DNA of 64,000 nucleotides from Dehalococcoidia bacterium (GTDB lineage Bacteria; Chloroflexota; Dehalococcoidia; DSTF01; JACRBR01): NCBI GenBank assembly GCA_015478665.1, contig JADMII010000005.1, positions 62,001 to 126,000 of the forward strand, read 5' to 3'. Shown piece by piece: positions 54,962 to 63,500 of this stretch (position 1 is its first letter; each line of letters starts with the position of its first letter). The notes under the pieces were generated by a model. It saw only the letters and a program-made list of their open reading frames with translations, ran no database searches and was not told where the DNA came from. The position numbers and the translations under genes were made by a program.

Positions 54962-55342
54962 TCAAGGAGTATCGGCGGCCGGCCCAGGCGCCGGACCGGC
55001 GAGCAGGTCACCGAGCAGCGCCGGAAGCTCTTCGGCCATCTGCGAGCGCGGCACGACGCGGTCAGCACCGGCGTCGCGGGCGCTCCGGAGGGTGGCGACG
55101 TCGGTGTGCCGCCCGAAGGCGAGGACCGGCGTGCCACCGGCCGATGCCTGCCGGATCAGCGCCGGCGCCGCAAATCCGTCCGCCTGAAGGTCGACGACGA
55201 CGATCGCCGGCTGGTCGGCGAGCATCGCCGCGCAGTCTTCGCCGGAGGACGGCACGCGCACTTCGATGCCACGCTGGCGGAGCGCCGCTTCGATGCGGCT
55301 CTGAAAGAGCAAGTCCGGCACGGCAACGATGGCGAACGCCAT
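54962..55342 (-). CDS. Degenerate response-regulator receiver protein
   Basis: A 126-aa stand-alone receiver-like domain. The fold order is visible: FAIVAVPDLLFQSRIEAAL, VVVDLQADGF with the phosphoacceptor Asp, TPVLAFGRHTD and AGADRVVPRSQMAEELPALL. The acidic pair is reduced to one Asp, the conserved Thr/Ser is Ala and the conserved Lys is Arg, so classical phosphorylation is doubtful. TAGGAT (55354-55349) lies 6 bases before the ATG, a leaderless arrangement. No kinase or output domain is nearby. Confidence 0.72.
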   Translation of the reverse strand: MAFAIVAVPDLLFQSRIEAALRQRGIEVRVPSSGEDCAAMLADQPAIVVVDLQADGFAAPALIRQASAGGTPVLAFGRHTDVATLRSARDAGADRVVPRSQMAEELPALLGDLLAGPAPGPAADTP

Positions 55343-55354
55343 GCGCCCATCCTA

Positions 55355-55703
55355 CCATGCGCCGACGAGGCAACGTGCTCGCGCCGGCGGCGATCCCGGC
55401 GCGCGCGGACGGCCGTCCGTGTCGGGCGAGGGGCATGCGTTCTCGCTGAAGCTTCATTTCGATGACAAGCTCTGTCGTTCTCTCCGTTGGGAGCTATGCG
55501 AGGCAGCGCACCGCCTCGTTACGCTGCGGCGGACGGCCGAATCGGCGGCGGCGTGCGCGCCCCGGGCAGAGTCGCCGAAGCACACGACCGCCAATCCGCA
55601 GCAAAGGAGTGCGCCTGTGAACGAGCGAATCGAGGACACCTGAACTCGACGCCGAGGACGTTTCAGCTTCAGAGGCAAGCAGGACCCGCGAGGAGCGCGA
55701 TCT
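55355..55703. other. 349-base gap before the CHRD protein gene
   Basis: No family-like frame. The only oddity is a perfect AAAGGAG (55603-55609) seven bases before a GTG that opens an eight-codon frame ending at 55643. The CHRD gene itself has GAGGAG nine bases before its ATG. A promoter could not be pinned down. Confidence 0.4.
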
Positions 55704-56849
55704 ATGAAGAAGTGGATAGCAGTCGGCTTTGCCGGCATCGCCGCGCTGTCGATCAGCGCCGTTGCATTCGGACAGACGGGGTCGAGCACGCCAGCGAGCT
55801 CGGGATCGGGCGACACGACCTCCGGCACGTCGACATCGGGATCATCGGCTGCAGGGACGTCAACCGCCGGCACGTCGAGCCCCGGCACGTCGAGCCCCGG
55901 CACGTCGCCGTCGGGCACATCGACGGCGTCGACGCCGGGCGCCGGCGGCGGCGACCGGCAGGTGCAGCAGTTCCAGGTTGACCTGAGGGAGCTGAATGGC
56001 TCGGGCGTCAAGGGCAGCGTTACGCTCGTGCAGTCGGGCGCCGGCCTGACGGTCGAGCTGAACGCCAGCGGCCTCGAGACGGGCCAGGAGCACGCACAGC
56101 ACATCCACGGCAAGACCGACGGCAGCGCCGCGTCGTGCCCGGACAAGTCCGCGGACACCAACGGCGACGGCACCGTCAGTCTCGCTGAAGGTCTGCCCGC
56201 CTACGGTCCGATCCTGCTTCCGCTGACCCAGTCGACCTACCCGACGGCGGGCAGCGACGGCAAGTACACCTACGCCAACCAACTGATGCCGGGGAGCAGC
56301 GCGTCATCCAGCGGCTCCTCGTCGACGCCGGGCGCGAGCGGCACGAGCAGCGGCTCGTCGTCGACGCCGGGCACGAGCGGAAGCAGCACGCCGAGCGCGG
56401 GCGCGACGACCCCGGGCGGCCTGAGCAGCCCCGCTTCGAGCGGCACGAGCGACAGCGGCACGCCGTCGGCTGGCGGTAGCGCCTCGACGCCGGGCGCCAA
56501 CGGCACCAGCACGAGCGGCGCGCCAATGCCCGCCGCCACGGCAGGGGTGCAGACGGCGGTCGCCGGCGGCCTGATGCCGGCGAATGTGCCGGCGCTGAAC
56601 CTGGGCAACGACGTGATCGTTGTGCACGGCATGATGGTCAACGGCACGTACGACCCGACGGTGCCGGTCGCCTGCGGCAAGATCCAGGCAGGCTCCGGCG
56701 GGCCGGGCAACGGCACGCCGTTCCCGACGACCGTGCCGTTCAGCGGCGCCAGCTCTCAGACGCCGGGCGCCGGCGGTGGCAGCGCGAGCACGCCGTCGAG
56801 CAGCGACACGTCGTCGTCCGGCACGCCGTCGAGCAGCTCGACGCCGTAA
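55704..56849 (+). CDS. Secreted CHRD-domain protein with inserted Ser/Thr/Gly segment
   Basis: A 381-aa exported protein. Signal peptide about 1-23 (cleavage near AFGQ), then a Ser/Thr/Gly linker to about 80. A CHRD domain begins VQQFQVDLRELNGSG and contains EHAQHIHGK and an EF-hand-like calcium loop DTNGDGTVSLAE (151-162). The domain stops near 195, is interrupted by about 90 residues of STPG-type repeats, and resumes at 295 with LNLGNDVIVVHGMMVNGTYD and the paired Cys PVACGKI. A second low-complexity tail closes the protein. CHRD domains are of uncertain function. A terminator hairpin follows. Confidence 0.8.
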   Translation: MKKWIAVGFAGIAALSISAVAFGQTGSSTPASSGSGDTTSGTSTSGSSAAGTSTAGTSSPGTSSPGTSPSGTSTASTPGAGGGDRQVQQFQVDLRELNGSGVKGSVTLVQSGAGLTVELNASGLETGQEHAQHIHGKTDGSAASCPDKSADTNGDGTVSLAEGLPAYGPILLPLTQSTYPTAGSDGKYTYANQLMPGSSASSSGSSSTPGASGTSSGSSSTPGTSGSSTPSAGATTPGGLSSPASSGTSDSGTPSAGGSASTPGANGTSTSGAPMPAATAGVQTAVAGGLMPANVPALNLGNDVIVVHGMMVNGTYDPTVPVACGKIQAGSGGPGNGTPFPTTVPFSGASSQTPGAGGGSASTPSSSDTSSSGTPSSSSTP

Positions 56850-56897
56850 CGGAAGAACGACCAACTTCAGAGCGCCGACAGCGGCGCGAAGACGAGA

Positions 56898-56924
56898 GAA
56901 GGGCGGCACGCGCGGCCGCCCTTC
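56898..56924 (+). terminator. Terminator hairpin after the CHRD gene
   Basis: GAAGGGCGGC (56898-56907), a 7-base loop and GCCGCCCTTC (56915-56924), a perfect 10-bp stem followed by TTCC. It begins 48 bases after the stop codon. Confidence 0.62.
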
Positions 56925-57203
56925 TTCCACTCTCCCTTCACAAGCGCGTGGCGGCGCCGTACGGCCTGGCGCCGACTACGACGGCGTCCGTGCCTCGGCC
57001 GAAGGCGTGCGCGCGGCGCGAGCACGGCCCTGGCGACGAGAAGCGCGACCGCGACGGCCGCGCAGGGTGCTGAACACGTGATTCGGTGGACACGTCATCG
57101 CTCGCGACCGATCCGCATTCCGATTCGGCGTCGGCGGGTCGCCAATTTGGCCACGCCGGTTTATCAGCACCCTGCCAGCGCGCCCTCGCCGTCGGGCAGA
57201 GGT
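56925..57203. other. 279-base gap before the tRNA-Leu promoter
   Basis: No convincing frame. An AT-richer patch (CCAATTTGGCCACGCCGGTTTATCAG, about 57142-57170) stands out but has no clean promoter hexamers. Downstream, TAGAAT (57204-57209) is the probable -10 box of the tRNA gene. Confidence 0.35.
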
Positions 57204-57209
57204 TAGAAT
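57204..57209 (+). promoter_or_regulatory. -10 box of tRNA-Leu gene
   Basis: TAGAAT, 64 bases before the mature tRNA, with GG and a T in front (GGTTAGAAT). No clear -35 box. A short precursor leader would be trimmed by RNase P. Confidence 0.5.
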
Positions 57210-57273
57210 GGGCGGCACGTGCGACGCCGCCGATCCCGCCGCTCGCGGAAGTCCGACTGTCACGCGTGCCGGC

Positions 57274-57360
57274 GCCGGGGTGGCGAAATCGGCAGACGCA
57301 GCGGACTTAAAATCCGCCGCCCGCGAGGGCGTGTGGGTTCGACCCCCACCCCCGGCACCA
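57274..57360 (+). tRNA. tRNA-Leu (anticodon UAA), CCA encoded
   Basis: 87 bases including CCA. The acceptor stem is GCCGGGG with CCCCGGC (57350-57356), then A and CCA. The anticodon stem is GCGGA/TCCGC with loop CTTAAAA and anticodon TAA at 57308-57310. The T arm is GTGGG-TTCGACC-CCCAC. A long variable arm (GCCCGCGAGGGC) marks it as a class II tRNA, consistent with leucine. Nothing unusual is seen. Confidence 0.97.
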
Positions 57361-57416
57361 AGCTTGGTCAGACGCCGCAGGCCGGCGTAACCGGTCGGCG
57401 GCGCCATGCACTGACA

Positions 57417-57947
57417 TCAGATCGTCGAGCCGCCGCGGGGCGCCACCAGCCCCTTCGCGAACTCGATCTCGCCCAGGTGCCGGTAGCCGTGCGTCATGCA
57501 CATGCCGCTCAGACAATCGAGCACCGACATCTCGCCGAGCGGCTTCACCGTGACGGCGCGGCCCACGTCCGCCGGCGTCAGCGTCTCGACGAAGCGCCGC
57601 GTCGACGCGAACACATCGGCCATGTAGCGGCGGAACTCCCCGATGCCTTCGATCCGGAACGCCTTCGCCTCGTCGTCGGTGAAGCCGGTGCCCTGCGACT
57701 TCGCATCGAGCCCGAACGCCGCGGGCCAGCCGCCGGCCAGCCAGACCGTCGGCTGCCTCCGGACGACGAAGTTGATCACGTTGTCCTCGGTCCGCACGTA
57801 GTGCCAGAGCGAGAAGGCGATGTTCTGCTTGCCGCCGTCCGGCACGGCGTTCACCTGGGCGTCGTCGAGGTCGGCCGTGACGCGGTCGTACAGGCGATGC
57901 ATCGCGAGCAGCTCGCGCCCGACGTAGTCGATCAGCTCCTGTGCCAT
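57417..57947 (-). CDS. DinB-superfamily protein
   Basis: A 176-aa four-helix-bundle protein of the DinB/YfiT type. The helix starts LIDYVGRELLAMHRLYDRV, SLWHYVRTEDNVINFVV holds the first metal-site His, and MTHGYRHLGEIEFAKGL the closing HxxxH. GAGGAGG lies six bases before the ATG at 57947. Members include thiol-dependent S-transferases (bacillithiol or mycothiol type), but the cofactor cannot be told here. It is divergent from the frameshifted enoyl-CoA hydratase. Confidence 0.78.
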   Translation of the reverse strand: MAQELIDYVGRELLAMHRLYDRVTADLDDAQVNAVPDGGKQNIAFSLWHYVRTEDNVINFVVRRQPTVWLAGGWPAAFGLDAKSQGTGFTDDEAKAFRIEGIGEFRRYMADVFASTRRFVETLTPADVGRAVTVKPLGEMSVLDCLSGMCMTHGYRHLGEIEFAKGLVAPRGGSTI

Positions 57948-58110
57948 CGCGACCTCCTCTTCGCCGGAGCGCGCGCCCGGCTGCTCCGCCCCGAAGGCTC
58001 GCCGGCGCGCCTCGGCGCGTCGGAGCGGCGCCGCGGGGTGCGTGACTCGCGCTATCATAGCGATCGTCCGGGCGCCGGGCGAGAGCGTGTTCAACGGGAA
58101 GGACAGCGGC

Positions 58111-58963
58111 ATGCGCACAGGCATCTTCCGCGGCTTCGAAGTCGCCATGCACGACCGCGGGATCGCGCTGATCACGTTCAATCAGCCGGAGCGCCTGAAC
58201 GGGATGACGCAGGGCATGAAGCGCGACCTCGTCGAGACGGTGACGCAGGCGCAGATGGACGACGCTGTGCGCGTGCTCGTGTTCACCGGCAGTGGGCGCG
58301 CCTTCTGCGCAGGCGATGACCTCAGTGGCCGCCGCCCGCAGTCGGAGAGCGAGCAGTTGATGCCGGATATCCCCGGCGGCCACCGCGATGGCATGGGGAC
58401 GTACGACGGGCTGCGCTGGCTCTCGGCCGCTCAACGTCGCGCTGCGCAACTTCGACAAGCTCACCGTCGCGGCGATCAACGGCGTCGCGATCCAGACCGG
58501 CTTCTCGCTTGCGCTCTCGTGCGACTTCCGCATCGCGGCGGCCGGCGCCCGAATGGGCAGCGCCACGCTGCGATTCGCGCTGATGCCCGACGAGGGCGGG
58601 CAGTTCCTGCTGGTGCAGCTGCTCGGCGTCGCCCGGGCGATGGACTTCCTGCTACGCAACCGCATCGTTCCGGCGGAAGAAGCGCTGGCGCTCGGGCTCA
58701 TCCACGAGGTCGCGCCGCCGGACGAGCTGCAGGTGCGGGCGATGGCGCTGGCACGCGAGCTCGCGGACGGGCCGCAGCTGGCGATGCGCCTCTTGAAGCG
58801 CTCCATCTACAACGCGGCCGAATCATCGTTCGCCCAGGCGCTCGACGACATCGCCGCGCGCACGGCGATCAGCGACCACCACCCGGACGCGCGCGAGGGC
58901 GTCGCGGCGTTTCGCGAGAAGCGGCCGCCGAAGTTCAACGCCTGGCTCGACGAGCGCGGGTGA
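58111..58963 (+). pseudogene. Enoyl-CoA hydratase/isomerase interrupted by a frameshift
   Basis: From the ATG at 58111 (GGGAAGGA upstream) the frame encodes a crotonase start: ALITFNQPERLNGMT, VLVFTGSGRAFCAGDDLSG and GLRWLS. Near 58424-58431 it breaks; the +1 frame carries the rest: PLNVALRNFDKLTVAAINGVA, SLALSCDFRIAAAGARMG, PDEGGQFLLVQLLG and a normal C-terminus ending NAWLDERG at 58963. Joined, it is a full crotonase of about 283 aa. Both halves look under selection (normal codon and residue use), so a recent mutation or a sequencing indel is more likely than old decay. Confidence 0.82.
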
Positions 58964-59078
58964 GCACGCGCATGTCGTTTCGGTAGCCCAACGGTCGCTG
59001 CGTTGCCGCCTGCTCGAAGACCGGGGCCGAATCGATGCCCGCGATTCGGCCCGGCGTGCGGACGAGCCGCCGCGCCTG

Positions 59079-59453
59079 TCATCCGCCGCTCGCCTGCTTC
59101 GTCCACGTCGCCAGGTCGAAGTAGTCGCGCCAGGCGGCGATCTTGCCGTCGCGCACTTCGAAGACCCCCATCACCGGCAGCGTAATCACGCGCTCGCCCA
59201 GGTGGAACCTATCGACGCGCTCCGTCAACACGACGTCTCCGCTCGCCGCCATGTTCACGATCTCGAACGTGACCTCCGTCGCCGGCGCAAGGATCATCGC
59301 GAGGAGCGCCTTGATCGCATCCGTACCCACGGCGGGCTGCATCGGGATGTTGTGGTAGACAGCGTCTTCAGTGAAGGCGTCGAGCACGCGGTCCCGGTCG
59401 CGGGCCTCCCACGCGGCACAGAACGCGCGGACGACCGCCATGGGGTCGCTCAT
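59079..59453 (-). CDS. Limonene-1,2-epoxide hydrolase-like NTF2-fold protein
   Basis: A 124-aa protein of the SnoaL/LEH fold. The LEH-type catalytic residues are placed as expected: VLTERVDRFHLG with Arg and Asp, and FEVRDGKIAAWRDYFDLATW with the second Asp. The start AVVRAFCAAWEARDRDRVLD is typical. AGGAGG lies eight bases before the ATG. LEH enzymes open epoxides; many relatives are uncharacterised, so the substrate is open. Confidence 0.8.
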   Translation of the reverse strand: MSDPMAVVRAFCAAWEARDRDRVLDAFTEDAVYHNIPMQPAVGTDAIKALLAMILAPATEVTFEIVNMAASGDVVLTERVDRFHLGERVITLPVMGVFEVRDGKIAAWRDYFDLATWTKQASGG

Positions 59454-59614
59454 CGGGGGACCTCCTGAGTTGCGGTGTGGTGTGCGATGATACCGGCTGC
59501 CGGCGGAGCCGCGCTACAGACCGAACCCGGCGAGCACGCCGTGACGGCATCGAGGGCGCTGCCGGAACGCGCTCGCGCCATGGTCTGGCTGACGGTGCCG
59601 GGGATGCGGCGCAG

Positions 59615-60031
59615 CTATCGTTCAAAGAGTGGCATCAGACGCAGGCCGTCGATCCGCTGGAAGTGCCGCACGTTGAGGGTAAGCACCTCGAGATCAAAGT
59701 GCAGCGCGGTCGCGCCGATGATCAGGTCATTGTCGGGGGTGGTAAGCCCCTGACGGCGCAGACTCCCGCGTAACTCCGCCCAGATCTCTGCGATCGGTGC
59801 GGTGACGTCGATGACGTCGAACGGACTGAGAAATTCGCGCCAGCGCTGCAGATTCTGCACGGGCTGGCGCGAGCACGATACACGATCGTAGACCTCGCCG
59901 TACGTGACGACGCTCATCGACAGACCCTCAGGCGCGATATCCCGTACTACCGTCATCAGCGTCACGTTGCGCCGATGGGGGCGAAGGAGATCCATGCAGA
60001 TATTACTGTCGAAGAGGTATTTCGGCGTCAT
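59615..60031 (-). CDS. vapC: VapC-like PIN-domain toxin
   Basis: A 138-aa PIN-domain ribonuclease toxin. Acidic residues are in order: YLFDSNICMDLLR (first Asp), SVVTYGEVYDRV (Glu) and TTPDNDLIIGATAL (Asp pair). It overlaps the antitoxin gene by 29 bases, typical of these pairs. An ATG at 60055 is also possible. VapC toxins cut tRNA or rRNA when the antitoxin is lost. Confidence 0.87.
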   Translation of the reverse strand: MTPKYLFDSNICMDLLRPHRRNVTLMTVVRDIAPEGLSMSVVTYGEVYDRVSCSRQPVQNLQRWREFLSPFDVIDVTAPIAEIWAELRGSLRRQGLTTPDNDLIIGATALHFDLEVLTLNVRHFQRIDGLRLMPLFER

Positions 60032-60383
60032 CGTCCGTCTCGTCGCCCTCAGCATCCAGGGAGTACCGGCGCCCGCTCGCGCCCACCTCCCGCCGGCGGG
60101 CGACGTCCGCGATCAACGCGTCGGTGTCGATGCCAACCCAGCCGCGCGCCATTGCAGCGAACATCCGCGCGATTCCGCCCGGCTCCGCCCGCTTCGAGAG
60201 CGAACGCTCGTACTCCGTGCGCAACACGGGTTCCTCCTCTCTTGTGCCGGGCTCGTACCGGCTCAGCACCGCGACGGGGACGCCGCCCTTCTCGATGAGC
60301 AGATCCTCTACGTCGAGCGTCTTGAGCGCCTCGCCCAAGTGGACCCGCAACTCTGTCGCCCGAACCGTTCGACGCGCCTTCAT
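60003..60383 (-). CDS. vapB: Phd/YefM-type antitoxin partner of VapC
   Basis: A 126-aa protein with an N-terminal Phd/YefM-like domain (VRATELRVHLGEALKTL, IEKGGVPVAVLSRYE) and a longer tail that should wrap the toxin. It precedes and overlaps the PIN toxin gene. Antitoxins of this type also repress their own operon; the promoter carries an inverted repeat at 60390-60411. The symbol is by role, as Phd-like antitoxins also pair with VapC. Confidence 0.8.
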   Translation of the reverse strand: MKARRTVRATELRVHLGEALKTLDVEDLLIEKGGVPVAVLSRYEPGTREEEPVLRTEYERSLSKRAEPGGIARMFAAMARGWVGIDTDALIADVARRREVGASGRRYSLDAEGDETDDDAEIPLRQ

Positions 60384-60387
60384 ATCA

Positions 60388-60417
60388 TCACTACGACCGG
60401 CTTCGCGTAGTTGTCAA
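60388..60417 (-). promoter_or_regulatory. Promoter and operator of the toxin-antitoxin pair
   Basis: TTGACA (60417-60412), an 18-base spacer and TAGTGA (60393-60388) on the minus strand. The inverted repeat ACTACG-N10-CGTAGT (60390-60395 with 60406-60411) fills the spacer, a classical place for antitoxin binding. The ATG at 60383 follows at four bases. Confidence 0.6.
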
Positions 60418-60532
60418 GCGCATTGATGGTTATCGATCAGTTCGCCGGAGACTGACCGTACCAAAGCCCGACCACGCCGGGCCGTGGAAGAGGCAGGAAC
60501 GCCACGGCTCGCCCGTGGGCTGAGGCAGGCGG

Positions 60533-63500
60533 CTACCCCGACTCCAGCGCATCGCGAATCGAGTTGAGGTGGCGCTGGATGATCGTCATCGGCCCCTCTT
60601 CGGTCATCGCCGAGTGCGGCGCGACCTTCCAGAACATCGGCTGGAAGTGGTCCCAGTTGGCCAGGATCTCGCGGCCGCGCCGGCTGTCCGTGAGCTGGAC
60701 GTGCCGGGTGATCAGCGCCTGCAGCATCTCCGCGTCCTGGGCGGCGCGCACCTTCACATGACCCTCGGCGTCGCGCGAGGCGATGCGCTTGAGGGCGATC
60801 AGCTCGGGGTTGAGCTTGCTCGGGAAGTCCCCCGTCTCGTCGAGCACGTAGGCGATGCCATTCGACATGCCGGCGCCGAAGTTCCGGCCCGTCGAGCCGA
60901 GGATGACGACGACCCCCTCGGTCATGTACTCGCAGCCGTGGTCGCCGACGCCCTCGATCACGGCCTTCGCCCCGCTGTTGCGGACGGCGAACCGCTCGCC
61001 CGCGCGGCCGGCGACGAAGAGGCTGCCACCCGTCGCGCCGTACAGACACGTGTTGCCGATGATCACGTTCTCGTGCGCCTCGAACGTCGCCTTCTCCGAG
61101 GCGCGGATCGCCACCTCGCCGCCGCCCATGCCCTTGGCGACGTAGTCGTTGGCCTCGCCGCGCAGCAGCAAGCGCACGCCGCGGTGGTTGAAGGCGCCGA
61201 AGCTCTGTCCGGCGCTGCCGGCAAAGTTCACGACGATGCTGCCTTCCGGCAAGCCTTCGCTGTGGTATCGGTGCGCGATCTCGCCGGAGAGGCGGGCGCC
61301 CACGGTGCGATTCGTGTTGGCGATCGGGTAGTTGAGCTCGATCGGCACGCCCTGCTCGAGCGCGGCGCCGGCGTCGAAGATGATGCGGTCGTCGAGCGTG
61401 GTCTCGGTGCGGTCGTTGCGCTCCTGCAGGTGGCGGCGCGGCCGCTCGCCGCCGTCCCAGCGGATCAGCGGCGTCAGGTCCAGCGTCTGCGCGCGCGGCG
61501 CTTCCGGGCGCTCGACCTGACGCAGCAGATCGCAGCGGCCGATGATCTCGTCGAGCGTGCGGGCGCCCATGTACGCCAGGTACTCGCGCACCTCCTGCGA
61601 GACGTGGCTGAAGAACGTCACGAGATCTTCCGGGACGCCTTTGAACTTCTTCCGCAGGTCCTCGCGCTGTGAGGCGATGCCGACCGGACAGGTGTTGAGA
61701 TGGCACTGACGCGCCATCTGGCAGCCGAGCGCGATGAGGGCGATCGTGCCGAACCCGTACTCTTCGGCGCCGAGCAGCGCAGCGATGATCACGTCGCGAC
61801 CCGTATGCAGGCCGCCGTCGGTGCGGACGACGACGCGCGAGCGCAGGTCGTTCATCACCAGCACCTGCTGCGTCTCGGCCAGTCCCAGCTCCCAGGGCAG
61901 ACCGGCGTGCTTGATCGACGACAGCGGCGATGCGCCGGTGCCTCCGGATTCACCGCTGATCTGGATGACGTCGGCGTAGCCCTTCGCCACGCCGGCGGCG
62001 ATCGTGCCGACGCCCTCTTCGGCGACGAGCTTGACGGAGATGCGGGCGCGCGGGTTGACCTGCTTGAGGTCGTAGATCAACTGCGCCAAGTCTTCGATGC
62101 TGTAGATGTCGTGGTGCGGCGGCGGCGAGATCAGCGGCGTCCCGGGCAGCGTATGCCGGACCTCGGCGATGTACGTCGAGACCTTCGTGCCGGGGAGCTG
62201 GCCGCCCTCGCCCGGCTTCGAGCCCTGCGCCATCTTGATCTCGAGCTCCCGCGCCGCCGCCAGGTACCACGGCGTGACTCCGAACCGCGCCGACGCCACC
62301 TGCTTGATGTAGCTGTTCGAGTCGTCGCCGTCGCGCCGCTCGTAGAGGCGCCGCGTCTCCTCGCCGCCCTCGCCGGTGTTCGCCTTGCCGCCGATGCGGT
62401 TCATGGCGATCGAGATCGTCTCGTGCGTCTCCGGACTGAGCGCGCCGAGCGACATGGCGCCCGTCGCGAAGCGCCGCATGATCGTCGCCGCCGGCTCGAC
62501 CTCGTCGACGCTGATCGATGCCGCCAGCGGCGTGAAGTCGAGCATGTCGCGCAGGACCGTCGGCGGACGGTCCTCGACGAAGGCGCGGTACTTGTCGTAG
62601 TCCGCATACGTGCGCGTCTTCATCGTGGCCTCGTGCAGGACGCGCACGGCCTCCGGGTTGTTGAGGTGATACTCGCCGTCCTTGCGGAAGCGGATGTGAC
62701 CGCCAACCGGCAGCGACGGCGCAGCCGCGTAGGCTGCAGCGTGCTTCGCCAGCGCGTCCTCGGCCAGCTCCCGGAAGCCGACGCCGCCGACGCGCGACGG
62801 CGTGCCGGCGAAGCAGCGGTCCATCACCTCCTGCGCCAGGCCCAGCGCCTCGAAGATCTGGGCGCCATGGTAGGCGGAGATCGTCGAGATGCCCATCTTC
62901 GAGATGATCTTCAGGAGGCCCGCGTCGATCGCCTTGTCGTAGTTCGACTCGATCGTCGAGACGTCGGATTCGTTCTTGAAGTCGCCGGCGAAGAACATCT
63001 GCGACAGCGTCGCGAACGCCAGGTACGGGTTCACCGCGCTGGCCCCGAAGCCGATCAGGCAGGCGATCTGGTGGACGCTGCGCGCGTCGCCGGTCTCGGC
63101 GATGATGCTCGCGCGCATGCGCTTGCCGCTGCGGATGAGGTGATGGTGCACCGCGCCGACCGCAAGCAGCATCGGGATCGCGCAGTGCGCCTCGTCGACG
63201 CCGCGGTCGCTGATGACGAGGATGTTCGCGCCATCACCGACCGCCCGGTCTGCGGCCGCGCAGAGGCGCTCGATCGCCGGCGGCAGGCCGTCGGCGCCGG
63301 CGGCCGCATCGAAGAGCGCCGGCAGCGTCACCGACTGGAAGTACTCGTGGTCGAGGCCGCGGATGGCATCGACCTCCTCGTCGATCATCAGCGGGCTGTT
63401 GAGGTGGATGAGACAGGCGTGCTCCGGCGTCTCGGCGAGCAGGTTGTGACGCTGCCCCAGATACGTGTCGAGCGACATCACCAACTCTTCGCGGATCGGG

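Noticed and set aside
55617-55643. An eight-codon frame behind a perfect AAAGGAG
   Set aside because: Too short to support as a gene; no attenuator or repeated codon was seen. It may simply be chance.
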